DNA from: PFJX01 sp040757575
Lineage (GTDB): Bacteria > Pseudomonadota > Gammaproteobacteria > Burkholderiales > Thiobacillaceae
Direction of reading: 5' to 3'
Length of the DNA: 64,000 nt
NCBI GenBank assembly: GCA_040757575.1
Contig: JBFLXA010000012.1
Span: 1 to 64,000 of the forward strand
Made by a program: the position numbers and the translations under genes. Shown one piece after another: positions 50,240 to 58,442 of this stretch. The notes below the pieces were generated by a model. That model did no database searches and was not told where the DNA came from. It worked only from the letters and a program-made list of their open reading frames with translations. The number at the start of each line of letters is the position of its first letter. The stretch's first letter is position 1.

Positions 50240-50246
50240 GTGATCC

Positions 50247-50930
50247 ATGGACCTGGGATTTACCGACGCTGACTGGGGCGCCATCTGGCTGACCCTGAAA
50301 CTGGCCACCGTCACCACGGGCCTGCTGCTGCTCATCGGCACCCCCATCGCCTGGCGCCTGGCCCGTACCCGGGCCTGGTGGAAGGGGCCGGTAGCGGCGG
50401 TGGTGGCCCTGCCCCTGGTGTTGCCGCCCACGGTGCTGGGGTTCTACCTGCTGGTGGCCCTGGGGCCCAACGGGCCGGTGGGAAGCCTTACCCAGTCCCT
50501 GGGCCTGGGGGTGCTGCCCTTCACCTTCTGGGGCCTGGTGGTGGCCTCGGTGTTCTACTCCATGCCCTTCGTGGTGCAGCCCCTGCAGAACGCCTTCGAG
50601 GCCATCGGTGATCGCCCCCTGGAAGTGGCCGCCACCCTGCGGGCGGGCCTCTGGGATACCTTCTTCACGGTGATCCTGCCCCTGGCCCGGCCGGGCTTTC
50701 TCACCGCCGCCATCCTGGGCTTTGCCCATACCGTGGGGGAATTCGGCGTGGTGCTCATGATCGGCGGCAACATCCCGGACGAGACCCGGGTGGTGTCGGT
50801 GCAGATCTACGACCACGTGGAGGCCATGGACTACGCCGCCGCCCACGGCCTGGCCCTGGGCATGGTGGTGTTCTCCTTCCTGGTGTTGTGGGCCCTGTAC
50901 CACTTCAACCCCACACGGCCACGCAAATGA
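50247..50930 (+). CDS. modB: Molybdate ABC transporter permease ModB
   Basis: The 227-residue inner-membrane protein has five to six helices and the conserved cytoplasmic loop that contacts ModC: EVAATLRAGLWDTFFTVILPLARPGFLTA (the EAA motif). The N-terminal IWLTLKLATVTTGLLLLIG helix and the TVLGFYLL segment match ModB. Starts seven bases after modA and overlaps modC by four bases (ATGA at 50927). Confidence 0.95.
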   Translation: MDLGFTDADWGAIWLTLKLATVTTGLLLLIGTPIAWRLARTRAWWKGPVAAVVALPLVLPPTVLGFYLLVALGPNGPVGSLTQSLGLGVLPFTFWGLVVASVFYSMPFVVQPLQNAFEAIGDRPLEVAATLRAGLWDTFFTVILPLARPGFLTAAILGFAHTVGEFGVVLMIGGNIPDETRVVSVQIYDHVEAMDYAAAHGLALGMVVFSFLVLWALYHFNPTRPRK

Positions 50931-52018
50931 CCGGGCCCGCCATGAACAACAGCATCCACGCCCGATTCAAGCTCCCTTTTCCCGGCTTCACCCTGGATGT
51001 GGACCTGGACCTGCCCGGCCGGGGGGTGACCGCCCTGTTCGGCCATTCCGGTTCCGGCAAGACCACCCTGCTGCGCTGTATTGCCGGTCTGGAGCGGGTG
51101 CCGGGCGGCACCCTCAAGGTGGGTGACGGGGTCTGGCAGGACGGCACGGCCTTCCTGCCGGTTCATCAGCGGCCCATCGGCTATGTGTTCCAGGAAGCCA
51201 GCCTCTTTCCCCACCTCACGGTGCGTCGCAACCTGGAATACGGGCTCAAGCGGGTGCCCTCCGGCGAGCGCCGGGTCTCCCTGGACCAGGCGGTGGCCTT
51301 GCTGGGCATCGGCGCCTTGCTGGATCGCCTGCCGGAACGCCTGTCCGGGGGTGAGAAGCAGCGGGTGGCCATTGCCCGGGCCCTGGCGGTGAGCCCCCGC
51401 CTCCTGCTCATGGACGAACCCCTGGCGGCCCTGGACCTGGCCCGCAAGCAGGAGATCCTGCCCTACCTGGAACGGCTCCACGACGAACTGGAAATCCCCC
51501 TGCTGTATGTCAGCCATGCCCCGGATGAGGTGGCCCGCATTGCCGACCACATCGTCGTCATGGACGCCGGCCGGGCGGTGGCCTCCGGCCCCCTGACTGA
51601 AACCCTGGCCCGTCTGGACCTGCCCATCCGCCTCGGGGAAGATGCCGGGGTGGTGCTGGATGCCACCGTGGCGGAGCGGGATGCGGAATGGGGCCTGGTG
51701 CGGGTGGCCTTTGACGGCGGCGCCCTGTGGGCCCGGGATGGGGGCCATGCCCTGGGCCAGCGGGTGCGGGTGCGCATCCTGGCCCGGGACGTGAGCCTGG
51801 CCTCAACCCGTCATGACGGCACCAGCATTCTCAACATCCTGCCGGGGGTGGTGGAAGCCATGGTGGAGGACGGCCACCCGGCCCTGGTGCTGGCGCGCCT
51901 GAACGTGGGGGGGGCGCCGATCCTGGCCCGCCTCACCCGCCGTTCCGCCCAGAACCTGGGGCTCTCGCCGGGCCGGCTGGTGTATGCACAGATTAAGGCC
52001 GTGGCACTGGTGGGGTGA
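50927..52018 (+). CDS. modC: Molybdate ABC transporter ATPase ModC
   Basis: ModC powers molybdate import. Walker A is GHSGSGKTT, the signature is LSGGEKQRVAIARAL and Walker B LLLMDEPLAALD, followed by a C-terminal TOBE/Mop domain (about residues 290-363). ATG 50927 overlaps the modB stop; ATG 50942 is a second candidate and gives 358 residues. Together with modA and modB it forms a standard three-gene importer, with modE upstream as its likely regulator. Confidence 0.95.
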   Translation: MTGPAMNNSIHARFKLPFPGFTLDVDLDLPGRGVTALFGHSGSGKTTLLRCIAGLERVPGGTLKVGDGVWQDGTAFLPVHQRPIGYVFQEASLFPHLTVRRNLEYGLKRVPSGERRVSLDQAVALLGIGALLDRLPERLSGGEKQRVAIARALAVSPRLLLMDEPLAALDLARKQEILPYLERLHDELEIPLLYVSHAPDEVARIADHIVVMDAGRAVASGPLTETLARLDLPIRLGEDAGVVLDATVAERDAEWGLVRVAFDGGALWARDGGHALGQRVRVRILARDVSLASTRHDGTSILNILPGVVEAMVEDGHPALVLARLNVGGAPILARLTRRSAQNLGLSPGRLVYAQIKAVALVG

Positions 52019-52019
52019 G

Positions 52020-52115
52020 GGCCGGGATGGGGAATGGGAAACGGGGAATGGGGAATGGGGAATGGGGAATGGGGAATGGGGAATGGGGGATGGGGGATGG
52101 GGGATGGGGAATGGG
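52020..52115. repeat. Tandem (TGGGGAA)n heptad repeat after modC
   Basis: About a dozen head-to-tail copies of TGGGGAA and close variants (GGGGGAT) run from the modC stop into the start of the acetyltransferase gene. Unlike the other heptad loci there is no inverted C-rich arm, so this one is a simple tandem array. It is open in the frame of the following gene and would encode GNGEWGM-type repeats. Confidence 0.85.
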
Positions 52116-52565
52116 ATAAGTATTGAGTTTGCCCGGGGGGCGGACCTGGAGGCCATGGCAGGCCTGCTGGCCGAACTGTTCACCCTGGAAAGCGATTTCC
52201 TGCCCGACCGCGAAAAACAGCGGTCAGGCCTGAAGCTCATCCTGGACAACCCGGCCCTGGGGCGGTTGTTCGTGGTCAGGGCGGGGGAGCGGGTGGTGGG
52301 CATGGCCAACGCCCTGATCACGGTCAGCACCGCCGAGGGGGCGCGGGTGTTATTGCTGGAGGACGTGGTCCTGCATCGGGACCATCGCGGCGGCGGCCTG
52401 GGACGCCGGCTGGTGGAACACGTGCTGGCCTGGGCAGCAGCGGAGGGCATGGGACGTGTGACCCTGCTGGCGGACAAGGACAATGCCCCGGCCCTGGGCT
52501 TCTACCGGAAACTGGGCTTTGCAAATTCCAATATGACGGTCCTGCGGCGGCAACTGCCGGGCTAG
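52104..52565 (+). CDS. GNAT-family N-acetyltransferase
   Basis: GNAT enzymes transfer acetyl groups from acetyl-CoA to amines. The product of about 153 residues has the motif A region VLLLEDVVLHRDHRGGGLGRRLVEHVL with the acetyl-CoA loop HRGGGLGRR and the motif B end ALGFYRKLGF. The start is uncertain: the frame is open from 51984 through the heptad array, ATG 52104 is the last ATG of the array, and the first downstream ATG is at 52154. The substrate is unknown. Its stop shares the tetramer CTAG with the stop of the convergent antiporter gene. Confidence 0.78.
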   Translation: MGNGISIEFARGADLEAMAGLLAELFTLESDFLPDREKQRSGLKLILDNPALGRLFVVRAGERVVGMANALITVSTAEGARVLLLEDVVLHRDHRGGGLGRRLVEHVLAWAAAEGMGRVTLLADKDNAPALGFYRKLGFANSNMTVLRRQLPG

Positions 52566-53779
52566 CCCGGGCCGGCCGGGTGCCAGCCCACCAGGGCCAG
52601 CATGATGAAGAAGCCCACCCCATAGCCCAGGGGCACATGCCAGCCGTTCCTCAGCCAGCCCCCCACGGATCTGGCCTCGGGGAACAGATTGGACAAGGCG
52701 ACCCCGGCGGAAGAGCCGAACCAGATCATGGAACCGCCAAAACCCACGGCAAAGGCCAGCACACCCCAGTCGTAGCCCCCCTGGGCCAGGGCCAGGGCGG
52801 TGAGGGGGATGTTGTCGAACACGGCGGAGACGAAGCCCAGGCCGAAGGCCGTCTCCCAGGAAGCGGCCGGCAGCTTTTCCACCGGCATCATGGAAGCGCA
52901 CATCACCAGGGAAAGCAGGAAGATACTGCCCTTGGCCGCATCCGGCAGCAGGCTCCACTCCGGTTTGCGCAGCAGCGCACCTACCAGAATGGCCACCCAC
53001 ACGGCGGCGCCCAGGAAGGGGAAGCTGTCCGCGTACTGGGGGAACAGGGAGTTGACCGTGACGTTGGTGGCTACGGCGGCTACAAGGATCCAGGCGACGA
53101 TGGCCAACCGGGCCCAGTCCACATGGGCGTGGCTGGAGGCATCCTTCTGGATGGGCTGGTAGGCCTGCTGCTGTCGGGCGGCGATGAGACCAAAGACCAG
53201 CAGCGCGGGCACGGCGGCGGTGTAGGCGGAGATCACCTCCATGGGCGGAATGCCGTCGATCCACATCATGGTGGTGGTGGTGTCCCCCACCACGGAGCCG
53301 GCGCCGCCGGCATTGGATGCGGCGACGATGGCCGCCAGGTAGCCGATGTGCACCCGGCGGCGGAACACACCGGCGGCCACGGTGCCGCCGATGAGGGCGG
53401 CGGCGATGTTGTCCAGGAAGGCGGACATGACGAACACCAGCACCAGCAGCACGAAGGCGCCTTTCCAGTCGTCCGGCAGATAGCGGGGCAGGACATGGGG
53501 CAGGTGGCTGTCCTCGAAATGCCGGGCCAGCAGGGCAAAGCCCAGCAACAGGCCCAGCAGGTTGGTGAGCACCACCCATTCGTGTTCCAGATGTACGATC
53601 CAGCCCGTGAACCCGGGGCCTTCCTGGAAACCGGTGAAGCCGATCTTGTACAGGGAGATCACCGCCAGGCCGGTAAGGGCTACTTGCAGGGTGCGGTGGT
53701 GGAACAGTGCTACCCCAAGCAGGGTGGCGGCGAACAGGATGAAGTCGACGGGGATGCCGAACAGGCTGGGTGAAACCAT
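52562..53779 (-). CDS. NhaD-type sodium/proton antiporter
   Basis: The 405-residue membrane protein has about 11-12 helices and the ion-transporter superfamily features: SAFLDNIAAALIGG in one half and FDNIPLTALALAQGG in the other, the paired Asp-Asn half-helices expected of NhaD. AASNAGGAGSVVGDTTTTMMW is the conserved NhaD loop. Citrate-transporter-like proteins are the alternative, but the DN pair favours Na+/H+ exchange. It is the last gene of the minus-strand run led by the Mbx-like complex, eight bases after the universal stress protein gene. Confidence 0.85.
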   Translation of the reverse strand: MVSPSLFGIPVDFILFAATLLGVALFHHRTLQVALTGLAVISLYKIGFTGFQEGPGFTGWIVHLEHEWVVLTNLLGLLLGFALLARHFEDSHLPHVLPRYLPDDWKGAFVLLVLVFVMSAFLDNIAAALIGGTVAAGVFRRRVHIGYLAAIVAASNAGGAGSVVGDTTTTMMWIDGIPPMEVISAYTAAVPALLVFGLIAARQQQAYQPIQKDASSHAHVDWARLAIVAWILVAAVATNVTVNSLFPQYADSFPFLGAAVWVAILVGALLRKPEWSLLPDAAKGSIFLLSLVMCASMMPVEKLPAASWETAFGLGFVSAVFDNIPLTALALAQGGYDWGVLAFAVGFGGSMIWFGSSAGVALSNLFPEARSVGGWLRNGWHVPLGYGVGFFIMLALVGWHPAGPG

Positions 53780-53787
53780 GATGGGGC

Positions 53788-54216
53788 TTACTTCACCAAC
53801 GTGACGGGAATTTCAGAGAGATGCAGCACTTTCATTGCTACGGACCCCAGCAACAACCCCCCCAGGGCGGTGCGGCCGTGGCTGCCCATGATGATCTGGT
53901 CGCAGCCCAGGTCCTTGGCAAGGGCGGTGATACCGGGTGCCACCTCTCCCTGGATGATGTGTTCCGTGACGCATAAGCCGGCTTCATGAAGCACGGTGCG
54001 GGCTGGTGAGAGGGAGGCTTCCCCCCAGTCCCGTTCCAGGGTTGCCAGTTCCTCCGGCTTCAGCAGGCGGCGCACCATCCAGTCGTCCCCCGGGGCCTGG
54101 ACGTTGACCAGGTGGATATCCAGACCGGGCACCGAAGCGGCGATGCCGGCCACGTGGCGGGCAGCCCGCACGGACCCCTCTGAACCATCAACAGGTAGCA
54201 GGATTTTGCAGGGCAT
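53788..54216 (-). CDS. Universal stress protein (UspA family)
   Basis: UspA proteins bind ATP or act in stress adaptation. The 142-residue product has the alpha/beta fold starting KILLPVDGSEGSVRAARHV, and the ATP-binding motif G-x2-G-x9-G-S/T as GSHGRTALGGLLLGSVAMKVL. No membrane segment. It sits between the ferritin-like gene and the antiporter gene, 24 bases after the former, and is probably co-transcribed. Confidence 0.9.
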   Translation of the reverse strand: MPCKILLPVDGSEGSVRAARHVAGIAASVPGLDIHLVNVQAPGDDWMVRRLLKPEELATLERDWGEASLSPARTVLHEAGLCVTEHIIQGEVAPGITALAKDLGCDQIIMGSHGRTALGGLLLGSVAMKVLHLSEIPVTLVK

Positions 54217-54240
54217 GGTGAGGCCTCTTATGCGGATGGG

Positions 54241-54741
54241 CTAGACGCCGCCGCTATGGACGGTTTCGTAATATATCTTTTCCAGTTCCAGCTTGTGTTT
54301 GGTTTCCTCGCTGGCCAGGTACTGGAACAGTTCCTGGATGGGGCCGGCCGGGGTGGTCCGGGCGAGTTCGCCATAGTGGCTCATGGCCGCGTGCTCCCGC
54401 CCCATGGCATAGCGCAGCACCGTCTGGTCGTCCGGGTTGTCGCCCAGGTCCGGCAGGTGCAGGCAGTCGGAGAACTTGCTGTCGCTGGCCGGGCGCTGGA
54501 TTTCCGCCTTCACCTGGTCGGCGATGTCCGTGCGTCGGGCCAGGGCGCCGAACAGGTCGTAGTGCCGCTGCTCCTCCTCGGCCAGCTCCTCCACCAGATA
54601 GCGGATGCGCTTGCTGACCTTGGGAATCAGGGCCGTGTAGAAATCCCGGGCGGTTTCCTCGAAATGGGTGGCGACCTCGAGGATCTCCTTCAGGCTGGTC
54701 TTGCCGCGCAGGCGTTCGATGCCATGGCTACCTTCTGTCAT
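54241..54741 (-). CDS. Ferritin-like (rubrerythrin-type) di-iron protein
   Basis: The 166-residue product is a four-helix bundle with carboxylate and histidine ligands spaced as in rubrerythrin: ATHFEETARDFYTALI, EEEQRHYDLFGAL, GREHAAMSHYGELA and ASEETKHKLELEKIYY (two E-x2-H pairs). No rubredoxin domain follows, so it is an erythrin-type rather than a full rubrerythrin. Peroxide or oxygen protection for the neighbouring Fe-S complex is plausible. It overlaps the gene upstream by four bases (ATGA at 54738-54741). Confidence 0.82.
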   Translation of the reverse strand: MTEGSHGIERLRGKTSLKEILEVATHFEETARDFYTALIPKVSKRIRYLVEELAEEEQRHYDLFGALARRTDIADQVKAEIQRPASDSKFSDCLHLPDLGDNPDDQTVLRYAMGREHAAMSHYGELARTTPAGPIQELFQYLASEETKHKLELEKIYYETVHSGGV

Positions 54742-56537
54742 GCGTTTGCCTCCTGTGGAACCAATACCGCGTGGATGCTGGCAGCGATGCGATGGCCGTC
54801 CGCCACCGCGTGCACCACATCCGGCCCGGCCACGCAGTCTCCGCCTGCCCAGAGCCAGGGCTCGGAGGTGCGGCCGTCGGCGTCGATCCGGATGCGGCCC
54901 CGGTTCCATTCCAGTCGTTCAGTCAGGGCGTCCCCCAGCAAGGACGTGTCGGCGAACTGGCCAATGGCCTCGATCACCGTGTCGCAGGCATGGATGGTTT
55001 CGTCGCCATCGTCATAGCGGGGGGCAAAGCGCCTGTTCTCGTCGAAGATGGACAACACCTTCCAGGTCTTCAGCCCCACCAGTTTTCCCTGGGGGTCGAT
55101 TACGCAGCCCTGGGGGCCGCAACGGTCCCGGATGACCACGCCTTCCTCCAGGGCCTCCTTGATCTCGTCCGGGTCCGCCAGGAAGTGTTCCTGGTCTTCC
55201 AGGGCGGTCACCACCACGTCCACCTGGCCGTACTGCACCTTCTGCATGCGGGCCAGGGAGCGGGCGATGTCCATGGCCACGTTGCCACCGCCGATGACCA
55301 CGGCGCAGTGGGGCAGCTCGAAGTCTTCGTTGGCGGTGATCCGGTGCAGCAGGTCCACGGCCCGGTAGACCTTCTCGTGCTCCGAGTTGGGGATGCGGGT
55401 CTGGCGGCCCTGTTGCAGGCCGATGGCCAGGACCACGGCGTCGTGGTCCTGGCGAAGCTGGTCCAGGGATACATCCACGCCGATGCGGCAGTTGTAGCGG
55501 ATATCCACCCCCATGGAAACGATGACCGCCACGTCCTGGTCCAGGGCGCTGTAGGGCAGGCGGTATTCCGGGATGCCGTAGCGGGTCATGCCGCCAGCGT
55601 GGGCGCTGGCCTCGAACACGGTGACGGCGTGGCCCAGGCGGGCCAGGTCGAAGGCGGCGGTGAGGCCCGCCGGGCCGGCGCCGATGATGGCCACCCGCTT
55701 GCCCGTGGCCGGGGCGGGGCCGCCGATGAGGTCCGGGATTCGGTCGAAGGGCACCTGGTCCACGATGTGCCGCTTCAGCCAGCGGATGGCGATGGGGTCC
55801 CCCTCGTGGCGGGCGGCACAGGCGTCCTCGCACTTGTGGGTGCAGACCCGGCCGCACACCTGGGAGAAGGGGTTGGTCTCGTAGAGCAGCTTCAGGCCCC
55901 GCTCATAGTCGCCGTCGCGAATCGCGGCGATGTACTGGGGCACCGCCATGTGGGTGGGGCAGGTGGCCACGCACAGGCCACAGGCCACGCAACGGTCCGC
56001 CTCCAGGGCCGCCTGCTCCCGGGTGTAGCCGTGCACGATCTCCTTGAAGTTGTCGATGCGGTCCTGTGGATGCATCTCGCCCATGGGGATGCGGTACTGG
56101 CCCGTGAGGCGATGGTCTTCCGGGCGGCGGTAGCCCAGGGGCAGGGTGTTCCACTCCAGCTTGTCCACCCCGGGGGTGAAGCGGAAGGCGTCCGGGTCGC
56201 TTTCCACCCACTGGTAGGCGTTGGACATGGTGAGGGACTGGGTCATGCACACGTCCACGCACAGGGCGCACCAGCAGCAACGGCCGTAGTCGATGCGGGG
56301 CCGCAGGCCCGAGTCGCCGGACTTGGTCTCGATGCCCGCCACCGGCAGCATGTCGATGGCCCCGTTCTGGCAGATGGTCTCGCAGGTGCCGCAGCCGATG
56401 CACTTGGCGATGTCGTTCTGGTGGAAGCCCCGGTAGCGGGGGGCCGCCTGGCGGTTCAGGGGGTCTTCAATGCTGACCGGGTCCCGGAACAGGTGCTTCC
56501 AGGCGGTGAAGGGGGAGAGGAGGTCCTTGACGCTCAT
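54738..56537 (-). CDS. NuoI-like ferredoxin fused to GltD-like FAD/NAD(P) oxidoreductase
   Basis: One 599-residue protein joins two modules. The N-terminal 110 residues hold two [4Fe-4S] sites: Cys46-49-52-56 (CIGCGTCETIC) and Cys87-90-93-97 (CWCALCVDVC), as in NuoI/MbxN. From about residue 165 the GltD-type part starts with CVACGLCVATCPT and CGRVCTHKCEDAC, then an FAD fold IIGAGPAGLTAA, an NAD(P) fold VIGGGNVAMDIARSLA, and the C-terminal FAD block WLWAGGDCVAGPDVV. It could pass electrons between NAD(P)H and the membrane complex. It begins two bases after the NuoD-like gene ends. Confidence 0.88.
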   Translation of the reverse strand: MSVKDLLSPFTAWKHLFRDPVSIEDPLNRQAAPRYRGFHQNDIAKCIGCGTCETICQNGAIDMLPVAGIETKSGDSGLRPRIDYGRCCWCALCVDVCMTQSLTMSNAYQWVESDPDAFRFTPGVDKLEWNTLPLGYRRPEDHRLTGQYRIPMGEMHPQDRIDNFKEIVHGYTREQAALEADRCVACGLCVATCPTHMAVPQYIAAIRDGDYERGLKLLYETNPFSQVCGRVCTHKCEDACAARHEGDPIAIRWLKRHIVDQVPFDRIPDLIGGPAPATGKRVAIIGAGPAGLTAAFDLARLGHAVTVFEASAHAGGMTRYGIPEYRLPYSALDQDVAVIVSMGVDIRYNCRIGVDVSLDQLRQDHDAVVLAIGLQQGRQTRIPNSEHEKVYRAVDLLHRITANEDFELPHCAVVIGGGNVAMDIARSLARMQKVQYGQVDVVVTALEDQEHFLADPDEIKEALEEGVVIRDRCGPQGCVIDPQGKLVGLKTWKVLSIFDENRRFAPRYDDGDETIHACDTVIEAIGQFADTSLLGDALTERLEWNRGRIRIDADGRTSEPWLWAGGDCVAGPDVVHAVADGHRIAASIHAVLVPQEANA

Positions 56538-56539
56538 GG

Positions 56540-57715
56540 CTATCTCTCTATCTCCGGCGGATAGGTATGCAGGGACACCATCAGCGCAGCCACATCCGAG
56601 ATGTTGAGCCCCACGATCATGCGTTCCAGCAGGGCCATGGCGTGGGTGTAGGAGGGCCCCCGCACGTTGACCCGTCTGGGGTAACCTGAGCCGTCCGTCA
56701 CCAGGTAGTAGCCGTACTCCCCCCGGGAGCATTCGCCCCGCACGTAGGTCTCGCCCCGGGGGATCTTCCAGTGCAGCATGCTGGGCATGGGGGCCATGAC
56801 CGGGCCGTCCTTGGGCATCCTGCTCAAAATCTGGCGGATCAGGTCCACGGACACCAGGATGTCCCGGCGGCGCACGTCGGCCCGGGTGTAGATGTCCGAG
56901 TCCTGGCCGATGACGGGTTCCCAGTCCAGTTGGTCGTAGACCAGGTAGGGGGCGTCCCGGCGCACGTCCTTCGCCACCCCTGCGGCCCGGGCGTTGGGGC
57001 CGGTGATGCCGTACTGGTCCAGCCAGGCGGGGTCGATGACCCCCAGGCCCACGGTGCGCCGTTTGAACACGGCGTTGCAGAACATCACGTCCCACACGTC
57101 CTTGAGGGTGCGCTCCACCTCCAGCAGGGTTTCCTCCATGCGGCCGGCGAAGCCGTCGGGCAACTGGTCCCGCACGCCGCCGGGCATGATGAACATGTGG
57201 TAGATGCGGGCGCCGGTCATCTCCTCGAAGCGGTCCAGCATCAGGTCCCGGGCATAGGTGGTCCACTGGCCGATGACCCCCTGGCCGATGGCGCCGGCCT
57301 GGCCGCCCAGGTACATGAGATAGCTGTTGATGCGGCCCATCTCCAGGATCAGGGCGCGGATCCAGTTCGCCTTCTCGGGGACTTCCACCCCGGCCAGTTC
57401 CTCCACGGCGGCGGCATAGCAGTATTCGTTGAAGTCCGGTTCCGGCACGCAGATGCGGCAGACGATGGGAAAGCACTGGATGAAGGTGCGCCGCTCCATG
57501 AGCTTTTCGAAGCCCCGGTGCAGGTAGCCCACATGGGTCTTGCCCTCCACCACCTCGTCGCCGCAGACGGTGAGTTCCACCGACATGTTGCCGGTGATGC
57601 CCGGGTGGTTGGGGCCCTGCCAGAGCTTCAGGTATTTGCCCGAGGTGAGGTCGATGTCCAGGCTGCCGTCAGGCTTCATCGCCGGGTACTGGGAGCGGTC
57701 GGGGGTGTAGGTCAT
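56540..57715 (-). CDS. NuoD/MbxL-like large subunit
   Basis: The 391-residue subunit belongs to the NuoD / [NiFe]-hydrogenase large-subunit family. GYLHRGFEKLMERRT is the conserved NuoD block (His66, Arg67). Unlike NuoD it has an N-terminal CxxC (Cys86 and Cys89 in VCRICVPEP) at the place of the first hydrogenase Ni-binding pair, but the C-terminal DPCxxC is missing (the protein ends SLHTYPPEIER), so no Ni-Fe site can form. This half-retained pattern is what I recall for Mbx/Mbs-type subunits. ATG 57715 is used; the frame opens six codons earlier. A double palindrome separates it from the NuoC-like gene. Confidence 0.85.
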   Translation of the reverse strand: MTYTPDRSQYPAMKPDGSLDIDLTSGKYLKLWQGPNHPGITGNMSVELTVCGDEVVEGKTHVGYLHRGFEKLMERRTFIQCFPIVCRICVPEPDFNEYCYAAAVEELAGVEVPEKANWIRALILEMGRINSYLMYLGGQAGAIGQGVIGQWTTYARDLMLDRFEEMTGARIYHMFIMPGGVRDQLPDGFAGRMEETLLEVERTLKDVWDVMFCNAVFKRRTVGLGVIDPAWLDQYGITGPNARAAGVAKDVRRDAPYLVYDQLDWEPVIGQDSDIYTRADVRRRDILVSVDLIRQILSRMPKDGPVMAPMPSMLHWKIPRGETYVRGECSRGEYGYYLVTDGSGYPRRVNVRGPSYTHAMALLERMIVGLNISDVAALMVSLHTYPPEIER

Positions 57716-57734
57716 GGGCGGCGCTCCGCGCAAC

Positions 57735-57872
57735 GCTTCCCCTCCCCCCCGGGGGGAGGGGCCAGGGGAGAGGGAGAGTCGGTGGCATGGTGTGAGGACT
57801 GTCGTGGCGCAACCGTCTTGCCCTCTCCCCAGCCCTCCCCCAGAGGGGGAGGGAGCGTGGTGCCGCGTCTGG
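57735..57872. repeat. Two palindromes between nuoC-like and nuoD-like genes
   Basis: CCCCTCCCCCC-GGGGGGAGGGG (about 57737-57761) and a second copy around 57826-57866 (CCCTCTCCCCAGCCCTCCCC and its inverse). Both are members of the CCCCTCTCCC family and are the only long gap in an otherwise tightly packed operon. Confidence 0.8.
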
Positions 57873-57889
57873 TGATGGCTGGGTTCATG

Positions 57890-58432
57890 TCACGCTTTCC
57901 CGGGATAGAGCTGCTGCTTCATGTAGGTCTCCGGGTCCCGGGTCTCCCGGCCGGGCCGCTGGGCGTAGCTTTCCCGGGCGTACTTCAGGGTGTCGAAGTC
58001 GCGGCGGTAGGGGGGAATGTCGTTCCAGCCCTCCAGGATGAATTCCTCCTCCACCCGGGGGCTGCCTGGGAAGGCGATGCCGAACATCTCCCGCAGTTCC
58101 CGCTGGTAGGTGGCGGCCGTGGGCCACAGGTCGTGGATGCTCTCCATGGTGGTGTCGACCCGGGGCAGCAGCACCCGCAGGCCGATGTCCTGGTTCGCCG
58201 TGCGATTGTTCAGCAGGTAGGTCAACTGGAACTGGCCGTCTTCAAGCCAGTCCACCGCCGTCAGCAGCACCAGATGTGTAAACCCCTCCAGGTCCCGCAG
58301 GTGCAGCAAGGCCTGGCGCAGGTATTCCGCCGGCAGGGTGACGAAGACCAGATTGGCGCGCTTCTCGGTCATCTCGCCGAGCGGGAAAAGAGCCTTCAGG
58401 CGGTCGTGGAGGTCATGCATGCCGTTATTCAC
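57890..58432 (-). CDS. NuoC/MbxK-like subunit
   Basis: The 180-residue subunit matches NuoC (30-kDa subunit) with TAVDWLEDGQFQLTYLLNN and DLWPTAATYQRELREMFGIAFPGSP, the latter corresponding to the conserved W-x3-WxEREx-x-DMFG block that ends the fold. The start is GTG 58432, which follows a GAGG site by seven bases; ATG 58420 is the alternative. It couples the peripheral arm to the large subunit. Not fused to NuoD, unlike E. coli NuoCD. Confidence 0.85.
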   Translation of the reverse strand: MNNGMHDLHDRLKALFPLGEMTEKRANLVFVTLPAEYLRQALLHLRDLEGFTHLVLLTAVDWLEDGQFQLTYLLNNRTANQDIGLRVLLPRVDTTMESIHDLWPTAATYQRELREMFGIAFPGSPRVEEEFILEGWNDIPPYRRDFDTLKYARESYAQRPGRETRDPETYMKQQLYPGKA

Positions 58433-58442
58433 GTCGTCCTCG

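Noticed and set aside
52020..52115. CRISPR array
   Set aside because: The units are 7-bp tandem repeats without spacers, and no cas genes are present.
56540..57715. [NiFe]-hydrogenase large subunit
   Set aside because: The C-terminal CxxC needed to bind nickel is missing and there are no hydrogenase maturation genes in the window.
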